From: Flintibacter muris
GTDB taxonomy: Bacteria > Bacillota > Clostridia > Oscillospirales > Oscillospiraceae
Assembly (NCBI RefSeq): GCF_943192995.1
Contig: NZ_CALPCP010000004.1
Span: 1-64,000 of the forward strand
Direction of reading: 5' to 3'
DNA length: 64,000 nucleotides
The translations under genes and the position numbers were made by a program. This document shows, in pieces, positions 44,920 to 53,780 of the stretch. The notes beneath the pieces are model-generated. The model was given only the letters and a program-made list of their open reading frames with translations. It did no database searches and was not told where the DNA came from. The first letter of the stretch is position 1, and every line of letters begins with the position of its first letter.

Positions 44920-45192
44920 TCATTTGACACAATCTGTCAGAGAATTACCGGGACGAATTTTTACAAAATCATGTGCTGGAATTACTTTCCTATCTTTTGT
45001 TCCAAATCCATGCCCAACATACTCTTTCTTCTCTCTGCGTTCAATCTTCATAAACCCATATAATGAAACAGAATCACCATTACTAATTGCATTTACAATC
45101 GCTGCCTCATATGCGTCCATAAAAGTTGCAACATCCTTTTTAGATTGTTCTGTTCTACTTGCAATATCTGCGATTAATTCATTTCTATTCAT
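44920..45192 (-). CDS. HU-family DNA-binding protein
   Basis: 90 residues from the ATG at 45192 (GAGGTGG before it). Pattern of HU/IHF: MNRNELIADIASRTEQSKKD, helices 1-2, then beta-arm around VGHGFGTKDRKVIPAHDFVKI with the usual RPGNSL end. Probably bends or compacts phage DNA. Last gene before tRNA-Phe. Confidence 0.88.
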   Translation of the reverse strand: MNRNELIADIASRTEQSKKDVATFMDAYEAAIVNAISNGDSVSLYGFMKIERREKKEYVGHGFGTKDRKVIPAHDFVKIRPGNSLTDCVK

Positions 45193-45200
45193 ATACCACC

Positions 45201-46388
45201 TCACAATTTAATTGCATACTCAATAGATTTTCCCTTACCTTTTTCAAAAACAAGGAATGTTGCTCCAGCATTTGAGGTTTTATGAATAGACAAAGAATAA
45301 TCATCAACGCCGATAATACTTGGGACATTGATCACTTCCTGATTAATACCCACAGTTTCACTACGAGAATGATGTTTGTGACCAGCAATCAGAAAGTCAA
45401 GCTGAACACGATATATCTGCGAAAAATCTTTAATGGCCTGTTCCATACTTTTCACTTCACCATGAATACCAAGTAACTTATATCCAAGAATATCAGCATA
45501 AATGTACCCTGTCGGATTCTTGGTAAAAGTAAAATTAGGATTGTTCACAAGCCTTGTAGTAATAATTGCTTCTACCACAAGACTCATATTTTCTTTTGTA
45601 AATGTACCTTTGGGCTGACCAAGCATACGTAATTCTGTATGATTTCCATTAGTAGTCTGAAATTCAACTTCAACGTATTTGCTCAATTCATTCAGCCAGT
45701 TTGAAATAAAATCCGCATATCGAACAGTACCCTCTACTACGCCATACCGAAGCTGCATTAACTGTTTAACCCTAAGTAAACCATCCTCAAAATCGCCTAA
45801 TGAAAATACATGGATTCTTGAAAAACCTTCTTTTCTAACAATAGAAATAGTTTGATCTAACAAATTCCACATTCTATTTTCAAATATTTCAGGACTATAA
45901 GAGTTAATTACCTCATTACTGAGGCCACGAATTTCAAATTCAGTACCATAGTGTTCATCACCAAATAACAAAACACCTTCTCTGTCAGACAATTCAGTAT
46001 AAATTGGATCAGGAATCACTAAAGGTTTCAACTGTGCAACTGCTTGACAAATATGCTCTACAATCAATTCATCACGAGCATTTTCACGTAGCCAACGATT
46101 TAATTCTAACTTTTCAGTTTGAACTTTGTAGCGTTCTTTTTGTAATTCACGCATTTGAACAGTTGCTTCGGTGGGAGTAACAGTGGAACTTTCTTGCGGA
46201 TTTTTAATCCAACCAGCCTCCAAATACTCATAGAACAATTTTGCTCCCTTACGAATTGTATCACGGTGTTCATCCTCACCTGTATGTTCAGCACGTAAGT
46301 CCGCTATATCCTGCCATTCAATAGCAGGATCAGTCAAACGTTGAGAGAGCAAATCAAACTGTCGGCTTAAAAACTCTGCTTGTTCCAA
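45201..46388 (-). CDS. Metallophosphoesterase (Mre11/SbcD-type fold)
   Basis: 395 residues, TTG start with AGGGAG upstream. Helical N-terminal 120 residues. Metal-binding motifs in order: GDEHYG (about 144-149), SLGDFED (~199), NGNHTE (~247), GIHGE (~310) and GHKHHS (~340), the five blocks of the calcineurin-like nuclease family. Likely a nuclease or phosphatase acting on DNA during replication or packaging. Overlaps nothing; the neighbour downstream is the HU-like gene. Confidence 0.82.
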   Translation of the reverse strand: MEQAEFLSRQFDLLSQRLTDPAIEWQDIADLRAEHTGEDEHRDTIRKGAKLFYEYLEAGWIKNPQESSTVTPTEATVQMRELQKERYKVQTEKLELNRWLRENARDELIVEHICQAVAQLKPLVIPDPIYTELSDREGVLLFGDEHYGTEFEIRGLSNEVINSYSPEIFENRMWNLLDQTISIVRKEGFSRIHVFSLGDFEDGLLRVKQLMQLRYGVVEGTVRYADFISNWLNELSKYVEVEFQTTNGNHTELRMLGQPKGTFTKENMSLVVEAIITTRLVNNPNFTFTKNPTGYIYADILGYKLLGIHGEVKSMEQAIKDFSQIYRVQLDFLIAGHKHHSRSETVGINQEVINVPSIIGVDDYSLSIHKTSNAGATFLVFEKGKGKSIEYAIKL

Positions 46389-46425
46389 CTGTTATCACTC
46401 CCTTCTAAGGGCAAATATTTTACCC

Positions 46426-46608
46426 TTAATCTTCGCTTGCAGAATCATCACCCTTTACATCTGCATCAGGCGCATAATCCATACACTCTTCCATTGTCAG
46501 TGTAATCATCATATCCTTCTTTGCGCTCTCATGAAACTTCATCAGAGGCTTCAGCTTTTCACAAACCATATAATGGTCACAACGTTCACACATAAAGTTG
46601 TTAATCAT
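46426..46608 (-). CDS. Small Cys-rich protein
   Basis: 60 residues beginning MINNFMCERCDHYMVCEKL; the first Cys pairs form a possible zinc site, then an acidic tail. AGGAGAG lies 6 nt before the ATG at 46608; a longer frame reaching 46710 would overlap the PhoH-like gene. Operator-like copy 3 is just upstream. Confidence 0.65.
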   Translation of the reverse strand: MINNFMCERCDHYMVCEKLKPLMKFHESAKKDMMITLTMEECMDYAPDADVKGDDSASED

Positions 46609-46623
46609 AACATCTCTCCTTTT

Positions 46624-46642
46624 GATTATAATTATTGTTATT
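46624..46642. promoter_or_regulatory. Operator-like 19-bp word, copy 3
   Basis: GATTATAATTATTGTTATT between the PhoH-like gene and the small Cys-rich gene. In the downstream direction it contains TATAAT and lies about 22 nt before the gene's ribosome site. Confidence 0.5.
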
Positions 46643-47470
46643 TTAATCAAGCAAATCAGCCATTGCTGCTGTTTCACTTCGCTCAGTCTTGAGAAACTTG
46701 ACATAGCCAAACCGCTTATGTCCTTTGAGCCGATCTACAGCAATCATAAGCCCATTATTTTCCGCAAATGTTTTATGATCTGTCTGTTTATAGTCACCGT
46801 TTAACCAAAGAGCAGAACCATCACCAACACGGCCTAAAAGAAGCTGAACGTGTTCCTTCGTCATATTCTCAGCTTCGCTACACATGATAATCGTATGCTT
46901 AATATCACGTCCACGAATAAAACCTAAGTGTTCAACCTCGACCTTGCCTTCATCCATTAATGATTCAAGTCCGTCAACTCCGCCAACATGATCTGCCAGC
47001 GGCATTGCAAACGGTAACAGCTTATCAAACGCATCACCCGGCAAAAATCCAAGTGGCTTAGAATTTTTGACCTCAACATTATTCCGAACCCACATAATCC
47101 TATCATACTTTCCCTGCAACACTAAATCCAGTGCTGCTGATGCCATAAGATAGTCTTTACCAGATCCAAAACAACCAGATAGAATTTTTACTGTAATATC
47201 ATCATTATAAAGCAAATCCATAGCAAGTCGCTGTTGGGGATTTCTTGGCTTAATATTTCCAGTATAAGAATTCTTGATTGCCTTGTAAGCAACGGGAACA
47301 TATGTAGAACCATTCCATTGATAAAAGTCCTTAACCTGACCCTCAATGTCATAAATCAAAACATATTCATTTTGCAGACAATCGAAAATGTTATCGTTAC
47401 GATTTCCATAAAAATCATTTAAGCGTGAATCATCACACATAATTTCCTGAAATCCACGGTATTCATCCAT
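46643..47470 (-). CDS. PhoH-like ATPase
   Basis: 275 residues. P-loop GCFGSGKDYL at about 98-107, then MWVRNNVEV, acidic Walker B-type HTIIMCSEAENMTKEHVQLLLGRVG and GDYKQTD, all typical of PhoH family NTPases common in phages. AAAGGTGG before the ATG. The N-terminal 80 residues carry extra beta strands. Molecular role in phages is unproven, probably RNA metabolism. Confidence 0.88.
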   Translation of the reverse strand: MDEYRGFQEIMCDDSRLNDFYGNRNDNIFDCLQNEYVLIYDIEGQVKDFYQWNGSTYVPVAYKAIKNSYTGNIKPRNPQQRLAMDLLYNDDITVKILSGCFGSGKDYLMASAALDLVLQGKYDRIMWVRNNVEVKNSKPLGFLPGDAFDKLLPFAMPLADHVGGVDGLESLMDEGKVEVEHLGFIRGRDIKHTIIMCSEAENMTKEHVQLLLGRVGDGSALWLNGDYKQTDHKTFAENNGLMIAVDRLKGHKRFGYVKFLKTERSETAAMADLLD

Positions 47471-47483
47471 ATCCTAACCACCT

Positions 47484-48122
47484 TTACAGAATTTCGTCAA
47501 GGCTACAATCCTCGCCAATAATATAGTCGCAGAATCCCTTCTCCTTGGCCTCATCTGCAAACAAATACCACTCAACACGAAGTTTGCTATCATATTCCTC
47601 AGACGTAATCTTGCTTCTGGACAAAACATATGCCTTAATTCTCTGCTCAATGCGCTTATTAAATTCCATTTGATCTTGCGCCTTTGCACCAGAATTAATA
47701 ACAAAATTTGTTCCATCGTGCATCAAAAACTTAGCTGTCTTAGACGCATAACGCTTGTGTCCTGCAAGGCCAATCAGGAATCCCATAGAATATTGATAAC
47801 CAAGATTAATTGTGTAAACAGGTGTCTTACTTTGGAGAATTACATCAACCAGTTCAAACCCCGGATCAATAGAACCGCCATTAGAAGAACAATACAGTAG
47901 AATTGGCTTACGATCCTCAACAGGTTTGCCCTTATCATCTGCATTATACTGGAGGATATGTCGTACCACATTATCAATGACACATTCATCAATATCTTCA
48001 TTAAGATACAGCTTTCTATTTTGCAAATTACGCAAATAGAAAAGTTCATCGACCCCCCAAGATTTCAGAACTGCCCCTTCATCGAAGCTGCAATCAATAT
48101 CATAAAATCCACGTTTGCTCAT
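47484..48122 (-). CDS. clpP: ClpP-like serine protease
   Basis: 212 residues from ATG 48122 (GGAGGT before it); the longer frame lacks support. Catalytic Ser at about 112 in YQYSMGF and His about 135 in FLMHDG, with GGSIDPGFELVD as the oligomer handle. Expected Asp is in the helical C-terminal half. Phage ClpP-like proteins serve either as head-maturation protease or to change host proteolysis. Since a separate protease/scaffold gene is present here, the second is more likely, or both. Confidence 0.87.
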   Translation of the reverse strand: MSKRGFYDIDCSFDEGAVLKSWGVDELFYLRNLQNRKLYLNEDIDECVIDNVVRHILQYNADDKGKPVEDRKPILLYCSSNGGSIDPGFELVDVILQSKTPVYTINLGYQYSMGFLIGLAGHKRYASKTAKFLMHDGTNFVINSGAKAQDQMEFNKRIEQRIKAYVLSRSKITSEEYDSKLRVEWYLFADEAKEKGFCDYIIGEDCSLDEIL

Positions 48123-48135
48123 AAACTTACCTCCA

Positions 48136-48357
48136 TCAATGACGGTATCTGCGCTTATTGCGCTCACGTTCCTTGTCAATCTGCTTACAGATTGAAGCTG
48201 CCGCATAGTTACTATCAACAATCAACCGCAAATACTTTTCGGCCTCTGGCAGATAATAGTGATGCCGCTTGCTTTTCTGGATACAGGTTCTTACAATCTC
48301 CGCACGAGGGAACACCTCACGCACACGCTCCGATTCTGCCTTAGTAATAGAAATCAA
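48136..48357 (-). CDS. Small basic hypothetical protein
   Basis: 73 residues, TTG start, ISITKAESERVREVFPRAE then a very basic C-terminus (RERNKRRYRH). Looks like a nucleic-acid-binding protein conserved in phages of Clostridia. Packed 14 nt before clpP. Confidence 0.6.
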   Translation of the reverse strand: MISITKAESERVREVFPRAEIVRTCIQKSKRHHYYLPEAEKYLRLIVDSNYAAASICKQIDKERERNKRRYRH

Positions 48358-48425
48358 AATATTCAGTCCTTTACAATAAATTTTTGGGTTAGAGTTATCC
48401 TTCCCTTATCTTTTTTAAATTTTCC

Positions 48426-48456
48426 TTAGAATCTCCCCAAAATGGGGAAATTCTAA
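48426..48456 (-). terminator. Hairpin terminator-like structure after the RNA polymerase gene
   Basis: TTAGAAT + CCCC arms against GGGG + ATTCTAA with a 4-nt A-rich loop, 30-60 nt after the RNA polymerase stop. The T-run on the minus strand is poor. Confidence 0.55.
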
Positions 48457-48484
48457 AGCCTAACAAAAAACGAAGTATCAAAAT

Positions 48485-51448
48485 TTACCCCCATTTTTGC
48501 GAATTTTGAACGAGTTCAAGGGAATAAGTGAAATCATAAATGTGTATATTTCCATCCGCTGACTCTTTTAACTTGCATATTTGAGTTCTGCTTTGCTCTA
48601 ACAAATCATAAAACTGCCCGTCTTTTGATTGAAAACATACATAGAACAAGAATTTAGATATTTTCGACAATTCTTTTGACTCAATCACAGCTAACAAATG
48701 CCTCATTGTTTTTAAATCAAGTGTCATTGAGTTTATATATCGAACACATTCATCTTTTAAACAGTCTGCTATTTTTCGTTTTTCTGACAATGATAATTCT
48801 TCGCTATTCCAAATATCATTGCAACTTTGTTTAAACTCATTTGCACAATCAATAATTCTTTTTACTTGATATGATCTTACTTGTCCATTTAATTTATATG
48901 CTGGTATCAAGCACGAACTAAAGGGTAATCCTTCGATTTTACTACCATTTTTTGACCTAACGTTTCTAAATCTATTAATACAGAGTTCTAAATAATCCAT
49001 ACTTGTTTCATGTTTCTTATATGTCATTCTCCCACGTTCTACGGTAACATTTTCATTGTCTTTCAATTTTTTTGCTTCTTTATAACTTTCCACAACTCCT
49101 TGTTTAACATATTCTCCATCTTCTTCTACATAAATGTAATATCCATCACGATAACCCTTATAACCATCAATATATCTAAAAAATAGCGGTCTTATATGTC
49201 TACCTTTCTTATCACGTAAATCATACTTTTTCTTTAAACATTGTAACTCAAAAGTATTATCGGCAGGATTTTCCCTCTTTGCTGAATCAATCTCCAGATT
49301 ACTCATAACATCCAACTGTGCAATGTCACAATATAGTTCCATAACACTATCAATACTGGCTCCATGATATAGACGATCCCAAAGAATAGAATTCAACTCC
49401 TGCGAAAGATTAATGATCTCGCCAATTTTATTAATACTCGTTTTTATATCCAAATCAGCTTTATCAATGTCTGTGTATTTTCTTTGCCGAGTTTCGGATT
49501 CAACTAATTTTGTTGGAACAGGAAAACGATCATAATTTCGCTTGGCTGCTTGAACCAGTATCTCATTATCTGTAAGCATAACAGTATCACTATCAAAATC
49601 TGCTCCAGATAACCGTTCCAAGATATTTTCATTAATACTATTGATATATACGATCTCTTTTGTAGGATTCATATATCTATTAATTTCTGAACGCAACACA
49701 TTTCGAGTAACAAGTATGTTCCCCATAGTCACGTGTGGACTTCGAGAACCAAGTAATTCTTTATGATTTTCAAAACGTGTACTATGAACCGTCCCCTTTT
49801 CTATAACAGAACTGCCATCAAACACTCCAATAGCCTGTTTAAGCATTTCAATCGGATTTCCACAAATGGTACTGTAATTACCCTGCACAAGCAAATGGCC
49901 CAATCTCAGATTTTTTATAAAAGATTTTACAAGATCATCTCTAAACTGTTGATATATCTTTGTTTCAGCAAACTTGTCTGTAAGCCCAAGCATTCTGTAT
50001 ATTATGTCGTTTTTAGATGTAATTGCTTTGTTGTAAAAATCCTCATTAAAACTCTGATATTGATACCCAATCTGATGCCGCATTACAGCAATATCAATTT
50101 TAATCATTCTTGCATAATCCAAAGACGGTTTTACCAATCGTTCAACTTCATCATATGTCATCTGCAAAGTATTCAATAACTGATAATGAGTCTGCACCAT
50201 GCGTCCATTAAAAAAATGTGTCGGCTTTTCATGCTTTACTACACCAAACGTAGACTCCAAAGTATTAAGCCAATCTTCTAACTTCCCAAATTTCACATAT
50301 TTAATTGAACTTAGAGTAGTAATCAACTTAATATCTTCAATTCTTTTAGCTGTAGTTACACCGTTCAACTGGCCTACATCGGTTATACCATTATCCGAAA
50401 ACCACTGTTGGATATTGGCATTAAAACAACACGACTTGAAAAATCTGGCACGAAGCAAGAGCATACCATGTTCACGTACATCAGGATTAGTTTTCTGCTG
50501 TTGCTTTTGAAAATCCAGAAATACGCTTCGATCCATAAGGGACTGACCATCCCAAATGCTATTACCGATTTCTACATCCTCAACCTTGGATACCAGTCTA
50601 CCATCAACAAACCGTGTTGCTACAACCCTATCCCTAAAAACACTCTTATAATCTTTTACTACCAGAATGTTTTCAGGATGAATTTGAATTGTATCAATAA
50701 TACTACTTAATGTTAAAGCGATGTATGGCTCCAACGCAGCAAGATCAATGTCTTGTCCCCTTTTCACTTTAATGCCACACATTTCCCACTTGTGCATTTG
50801 TCGATAAAGTCTTTCATCAATAAAAAGACACTTTCCTACACGACTTGAACCAGCACTCCGTTTGAATCGTACATACCTAATTCCATCACAAAGAAAACCA
50901 TTTTTATAAAGTTCTTCTCGAATGTTAGCAACACTATTAAGAATTGGAATATTAGATTTGGCCTTATACATTCCATCTTCATAATAAAAGCACTTCCCAA
51001 GAACATCATTAGGTACAGGATTCTCCACTTGTATATCAACTTCAATGCCAACTAAAACTCCGTCCTGCATTGCAATACAATCTTTGAATAACAAATCTTC
51101 ATAAGCATAACCAAATTTGACATAAACACCGTTCCGAATTCTATTGAATGCTTTGTTGTTGTATTTAAAAGTCACATTGATTACTCTCTGCGTATAATCT
51201 TTGCCATTCTTATTAAATGAAAAATCTCTCCGCCGATATACACTTTCATATACTTCCTGCATCTTAATCAAATCCAGACTATAATCAAGCGTATTGATAA
51301 ATCTCTTTAAATTCAAATCACCATTCTGATCTCGCAGCTTATATCCAATTTTCAATCCCTTATCATTCACCTTGGGAACTAAATAGCTATTTGATATGTA
51401 AATATCTTTCCCGTCTAATGATGGAATGTGAACGCCGCTTTCAAGCAT
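48485..51448 (-). CDS. Single-chain DNA-dependent RNA polymerase of the double-psi barrel type (YonO/QDE-1-like)
   Basis: 987 residues, GGAGGG 6 nt before the ATG. The catalytic signature of two-barrel RNA polymerases is seen: LSGADFDSDTVMLT, with three Asp at 617-621 in place of the DFDGD of the beta-prime subunit. Other family marks: SAGSSRVGKCLFI at 199-210, IWDGQSLMDRS at 298-308, LLLRARFFKSC at 330-340 and GSRSPHVTMGN at 567-577, spaced as in cell-type RNA-dependent polymerases and the SP-beta YonO protein. It could transcribe late phage genes alone or with the phage sigma factor. The Ser in DFDSD is a variant worth noting. Confidence 0.85.
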   Translation of the reverse strand: MLESGVHIPSLDGKDIYISNSYLVPKVNDKGLKIGYKLRDQNGDLNLKRFINTLDYSLDLIKMQEVYESVYRRRDFSFNKNGKDYTQRVINVTFKYNNKAFNRIRNGVYVKFGYAYEDLLFKDCIAMQDGVLVGIEVDIQVENPVPNDVLGKCFYYEDGMYKAKSNIPILNSVANIREELYKNGFLCDGIRYVRFKRSAGSSRVGKCLFIDERLYRQMHKWEMCGIKVKRGQDIDLAALEPYIALTLSSIIDTIQIHPENILVVKDYKSVFRDRVVATRFVDGRLVSKVEDVEIGNSIWDGQSLMDRSVFLDFQKQQQKTNPDVREHGMLLLRARFFKSCCFNANIQQWFSDNGITDVGQLNGVTTAKRIEDIKLITTLSSIKYVKFGKLEDWLNTLESTFGVVKHEKPTHFFNGRMVQTHYQLLNTLQMTYDEVERLVKPSLDYARMIKIDIAVMRHQIGYQYQSFNEDFYNKAITSKNDIIYRMLGLTDKFAETKIYQQFRDDLVKSFIKNLRLGHLLVQGNYSTICGNPIEMLKQAIGVFDGSSVIEKGTVHSTRFENHKELLGSRSPHVTMGNILVTRNVLRSEINRYMNPTKEIVYINSINENILERLSGADFDSDTVMLTDNEILVQAAKRNYDRFPVPTKLVESETRQRKYTDIDKADLDIKTSINKIGEIINLSQELNSILWDRLYHGASIDSVMELYCDIAQLDVMSNLEIDSAKRENPADNTFELQCLKKKYDLRDKKGRHIRPLFFRYIDGYKGYRDGYYIYVEEDGEYVKQGVVESYKEAKKLKDNENVTVERGRMTYKKHETSMDYLELCINRFRNVRSKNGSKIEGLPFSSCLIPAYKLNGQVRSYQVKRIIDCANEFKQSCNDIWNSEELSLSEKRKIADCLKDECVRYINSMTLDLKTMRHLLAVIESKELSKISKFLFYVCFQSKDGQFYDLLEQSRTQICKLKESADGNIHIYDFTYSLELVQNSQKWG

Positions 51449-51461
51449 TTAATCCCTCCGT

Positions 51462-51824
51462 TCAAAATGGATTTTTAAGACTATTTGCAAACTTAATATG
51501 ATCTGGCGTATAGAACTCTGCTGTATCAGGAAGTTCATCACGAAATTCATCTGGAATCTTCCCTTGATACCATAAATTGTTTGTAGTCAATGTCGAACCA
51601 TCCTTGAATCTGATCCAGAATCTACGACCAGAAAATCCACGAAAGGCTCCGGGGGCATTTTCCCCTCCATCACAATAACATTCTCCATGAATAACAATGT
51701 GTTTATCTTTTTCGGCAATGATTTCACGCCAAAAATTAATTGTAAAGCACTTATCACTACAAAGAACATCACCAAGATACTGACTTTTTTCAATTTCTCT
51801 ACCGCAGATTTTACATTTCAGCAA
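51462..51824 (-). CDS. Zinc-ribbon hypothetical protein
   Basis: 120 residues, TTG start 6 nt after GGGGTGG. CKICGREIE and CSDKC give a zinc ribbon in the first 26 residues; the rest has GGENAPGAFRGFSGRRFWIRF. Not recognised beyond that. Operator-like copy 4 is 18 nt upstream. Confidence 0.65.
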   Translation of the reverse strand: MLKCKICGREIEKSQYLGDVLCSDKCFTINFWREIIAEKDKHIVIHGECYCDGGENAPGAFRGFSGRRFWIRFKDGSTLTTNNLWYQGKIPDEFRDELPDTAEFYTPDHIKFANSLKNPF

Positions 51825-51841
51825 CTAAACCACCCCCATAT

Positions 51842-51860
51842 AATTATAAATATTGCTATT
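51842..51860. promoter_or_regulatory. Operator-like 19-bp word, copy 4
   Basis: AATTATAAATATTGCTATT overlapping the end of the macro-domain gene and preceding the zinc-ribbon gene; contains TATAAT in the direction of that gene. Confidence 0.55.
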
Positions 51861-52302
51861 ATCGTTTATAAAGCACTACTGTATGCTTCTTAAAAATATC
51901 CTGAATAAGCTGGTGAACAATATTCCAGTCAGCACCGCCATGACCACATCCAATCTGATACGGCATAGCAATAGCCTCAGATGTGGGTACAATATCTGCC
52001 AAGCTGCTCATAGCCTTACTAAGCGCAGCAATGTCGGTATACTGTTTCCCATACCCAAACCGTTCTTGTCCAAACAGATTACAAATTACCTTACCATTAT
52101 CCGCAGGAACAATCAGCATCCGCCCAAGAAGATTCTTCGCTCTATGATCTTCACAGTATTCATGATAACGGCGGTATACATCGGGATACTTGTTTTTAAT
52201 CTGTAAAGCAACCCCACGTCCCATTGCTCCATAACAATTTACTTGATGAGCAATATAAGTTTCCTTGGCCTCCAGCAAATCACCATTAATCAGTTTTACC
52301 AT
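51859..52302 (-). CDS. Macro-domain protein (ADP-ribose binding/hydrolysis)
   Basis: 147 residues from the ATG at 52302, with GGAGG 8 nt before. Macro fold pattern: GDLLEAKETYIAHQVNCYGAMGRGVA (about 6-31), with the VNCYG-type Asn and Gly loop, and MPYQIGCGHGGADW (near 117-130) as the phosphate loop. Such proteins bind or remove ADP-ribose. In a phage this may counter host NAD+/ADP-ribose defences or process cyclic phosphates; target is inferred only. Confidence 0.82.
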   Translation of the reverse strand: MVKLINGDLLEAKETYIAHQVNCYGAMGRGVALQIKNKYPDVYRRYHEYCEDHRAKNLLGRMLIVPADNGKVICNLFGQERFGYGKQYTDIAALSKAMSSLADIVPTSEAIAMPYQIGCGHGGADWNIVHQLIQDIFKKHTVVLYKR

Positions 52303-52777
52303 TTTCAATTTCCTCCATAACTTTATAAAATTCGCTGCCTTTGATTTCAGTAAATACATCAGATGGCATTTCAATTTGATTAGCACTAAAAGAACAATAC
52401 AAAATACCATTATGATCAAACAAACGACTTGAACTTCGTCCCATATATTTATTGAGCCATGCAGGAGAAGGTTTATGAACATTCTTCAAACCAACAGCAC
52501 GTTTTACCCATTCCTTGTTAATAGCAGAATTTTTCAAAAAGAACCGAAGTCCTTCATCTGTCTCTTTTGAGCAAAGTTGTTTTGCAAACTTAATCTTATC
52601 ATTTTCAGTTGGCACAATTCCAATTACCGTAGAATTTTGACAATACAAGTCTGCTTCAATTCCAAATTCTTTAAAGAAATCATCTACTATCTTTTTATTT
52701 GGTACAAGGCAATTCTTCCAAGCCCAATAATCATCATATAGTGATGATCCCTCGTTGACTGTATAAAATTTATCCAA
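52286..52777 (-). CDS. Hypothetical protein
   Basis: 163 residues; start TTG at 52777 is chosen because AAAGGAG lies 8 nt before it. Overlaps the next start by 17 nt. Pattern: acidic, Trp-rich N-terminal part, then FFKEFGIEADLYCQN. Not recognised. Confidence 0.55.
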   Translation of the reverse strand: MDKFYTVNEGSSLYDDYWAWKNCLVPNKKIVDDFFKEFGIEADLYCQNSTVIGIVPTENDKIKFAKQLCSKETDEGLRFFLKNSAINKEWVKRAVGLKNVHKPSPAWLNKYMGRSSSRLFDHNGILYCSFSANQIEMPSDVFTEIKGSEFYKVMEEIENGKTD

Positions 52778-52791
52778 TAAAGATTCTCCTT

Positions 52792-53202
52792 TCAAACTTC
52801 GATTCCATCTGCAATAAGCATTTCTTTACATTCATTCAAAAGTTTAAACCAATCTGGTTTAATGTCTGACGGGTAATTATACAAAAACGAATATTTCTTA
52901 CATAATGGATACCAATGATGAAAATATTTAGGATTTGGTTTGTGATCGGGATGCTTTTTGGCTAATTCAAGTTCAATTTTTCTATGTTGCTCGTATAAAT
53001 CTTCATGCCATGCTTTAGCCCGTTCAATTTGCTCAACCATAACATATCTTTTGCTTAGAAAATCTTCACAAACCAATTCTCCATTTACCCATTCATACCC
53101 ATTTCCAATAGTACAAAACAAATGATCTAAACATCGTTGCCTTGTTGGAAATAAGTCAGAATAAAAATCCATCATCCATTGCAATGTGTTTTCTGCTGTC
53201 AT
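52792..53202 (-). CDS. Hypothetical protein
   Basis: 136 residues from ATG 53202 (GGAGG before). Helical, His/Lys-rich centre HPDHKPNPKYFHHW. Not recognised. Lies between the HNH gene and another unknown gene. Confidence 0.6.
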   Translation of the reverse strand: MTAENTLQWMMDFYSDLFPTRQRCLDHLFCTIGNGYEWVNGELVCEDFLSKRYVMVEQIERAKAWHEDLYEQHRKIELELAKKHPDHKPNPKYFHHWYPLCKKYSFLYNYPSDIKPDWFKLLNECKEMLIADGIEV

Positions 53203-53210
53203 ACAACCTC

Positions 53211-53780
53211 CTAAATATGCGTCCAAATCTGATTTTTAACAATTCTTGAAATAAGTCCAACACTTACTCTAAAATGGTCAGCTAATTGCTTACGATTACA
53301 TTGTTGCCCTTTGCCTTTAGGAATGTAATGTTCACGAATATATCTAACATCTTCCTCGGTTAGTTTTGCCATTCCATTATTACTGCCACGATATTGACCA
53401 TAATGTGAATCAGACGCAAACTTCCATGTATGAATCGGATTAATCAGTTCCATATCCATTGCGTGTTCGTAGTTATATTCTCGTGAACACCATTCAAGAT
53501 TTGATAACTGGTTGTTCCTCTTATTTCCATCCCTATGATTTACAATTTCAAGATGATCTGGATTGGGAATAAATGTTTCTGCTACACATCTATGTACTCT
53601 AATATTCTTATTCTTTCCACAAACTGAGGTGCAAATTTGTAAATACTCATTTGTTCCAGCATGAAGCGCATATACTCGCTTAGTCTTGGCGTTCCGAATC
53701 CTACCCCATGTCGATACTTCAAAACGCCAAGAATAATCTATGCCATCATACCAAGCACCAGCCCATATTTCTTGTTCCAT
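53211..53780 (-). CDS. Free-standing HNH homing endonuclease (NUMOD4)
   Basis: 189 residues; its ATG overlaps the TGA of the cysteine desulfurase. N-terminal NUMOD4 (YSWRFEVSTWGRIRNAKT at about 16-33), HNH core RVHRCVAETF...NHRDGNKRNNQLSNLEW (about 60-98), and a C-terminal HTH (RKQLADHFRVSVGLISRI). Such enzymes spread by cutting phage genomes lacking them. It might act on the intron in the tape measure gene, but no link is visible. Confidence 0.88.
   Translation of the reverse strand: MEQEIWAGAWYDGIDYSWRFEVSTWGRIRNAKTKRVYALHAGTNEYLQICTSVCGKNKNIRVHRCVAETFIPNPDHLEIVNHRDGNKRNNQLSNLEWCSREYNYEHAMDMELINPIHTWKFASDSHYGQYRGSNNGMAKLTEEDVRYIREHYIPKGKGQQCNRKQLADHFRVSVGLISRIVKNQIWTHI

Noticed and set aside
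45081-45326. Possible protein frame spanning the HU and metallophosphoesterase boundary
   Set aside because: Both neighbouring genes have good starts and stops, leaving no room for another gene.
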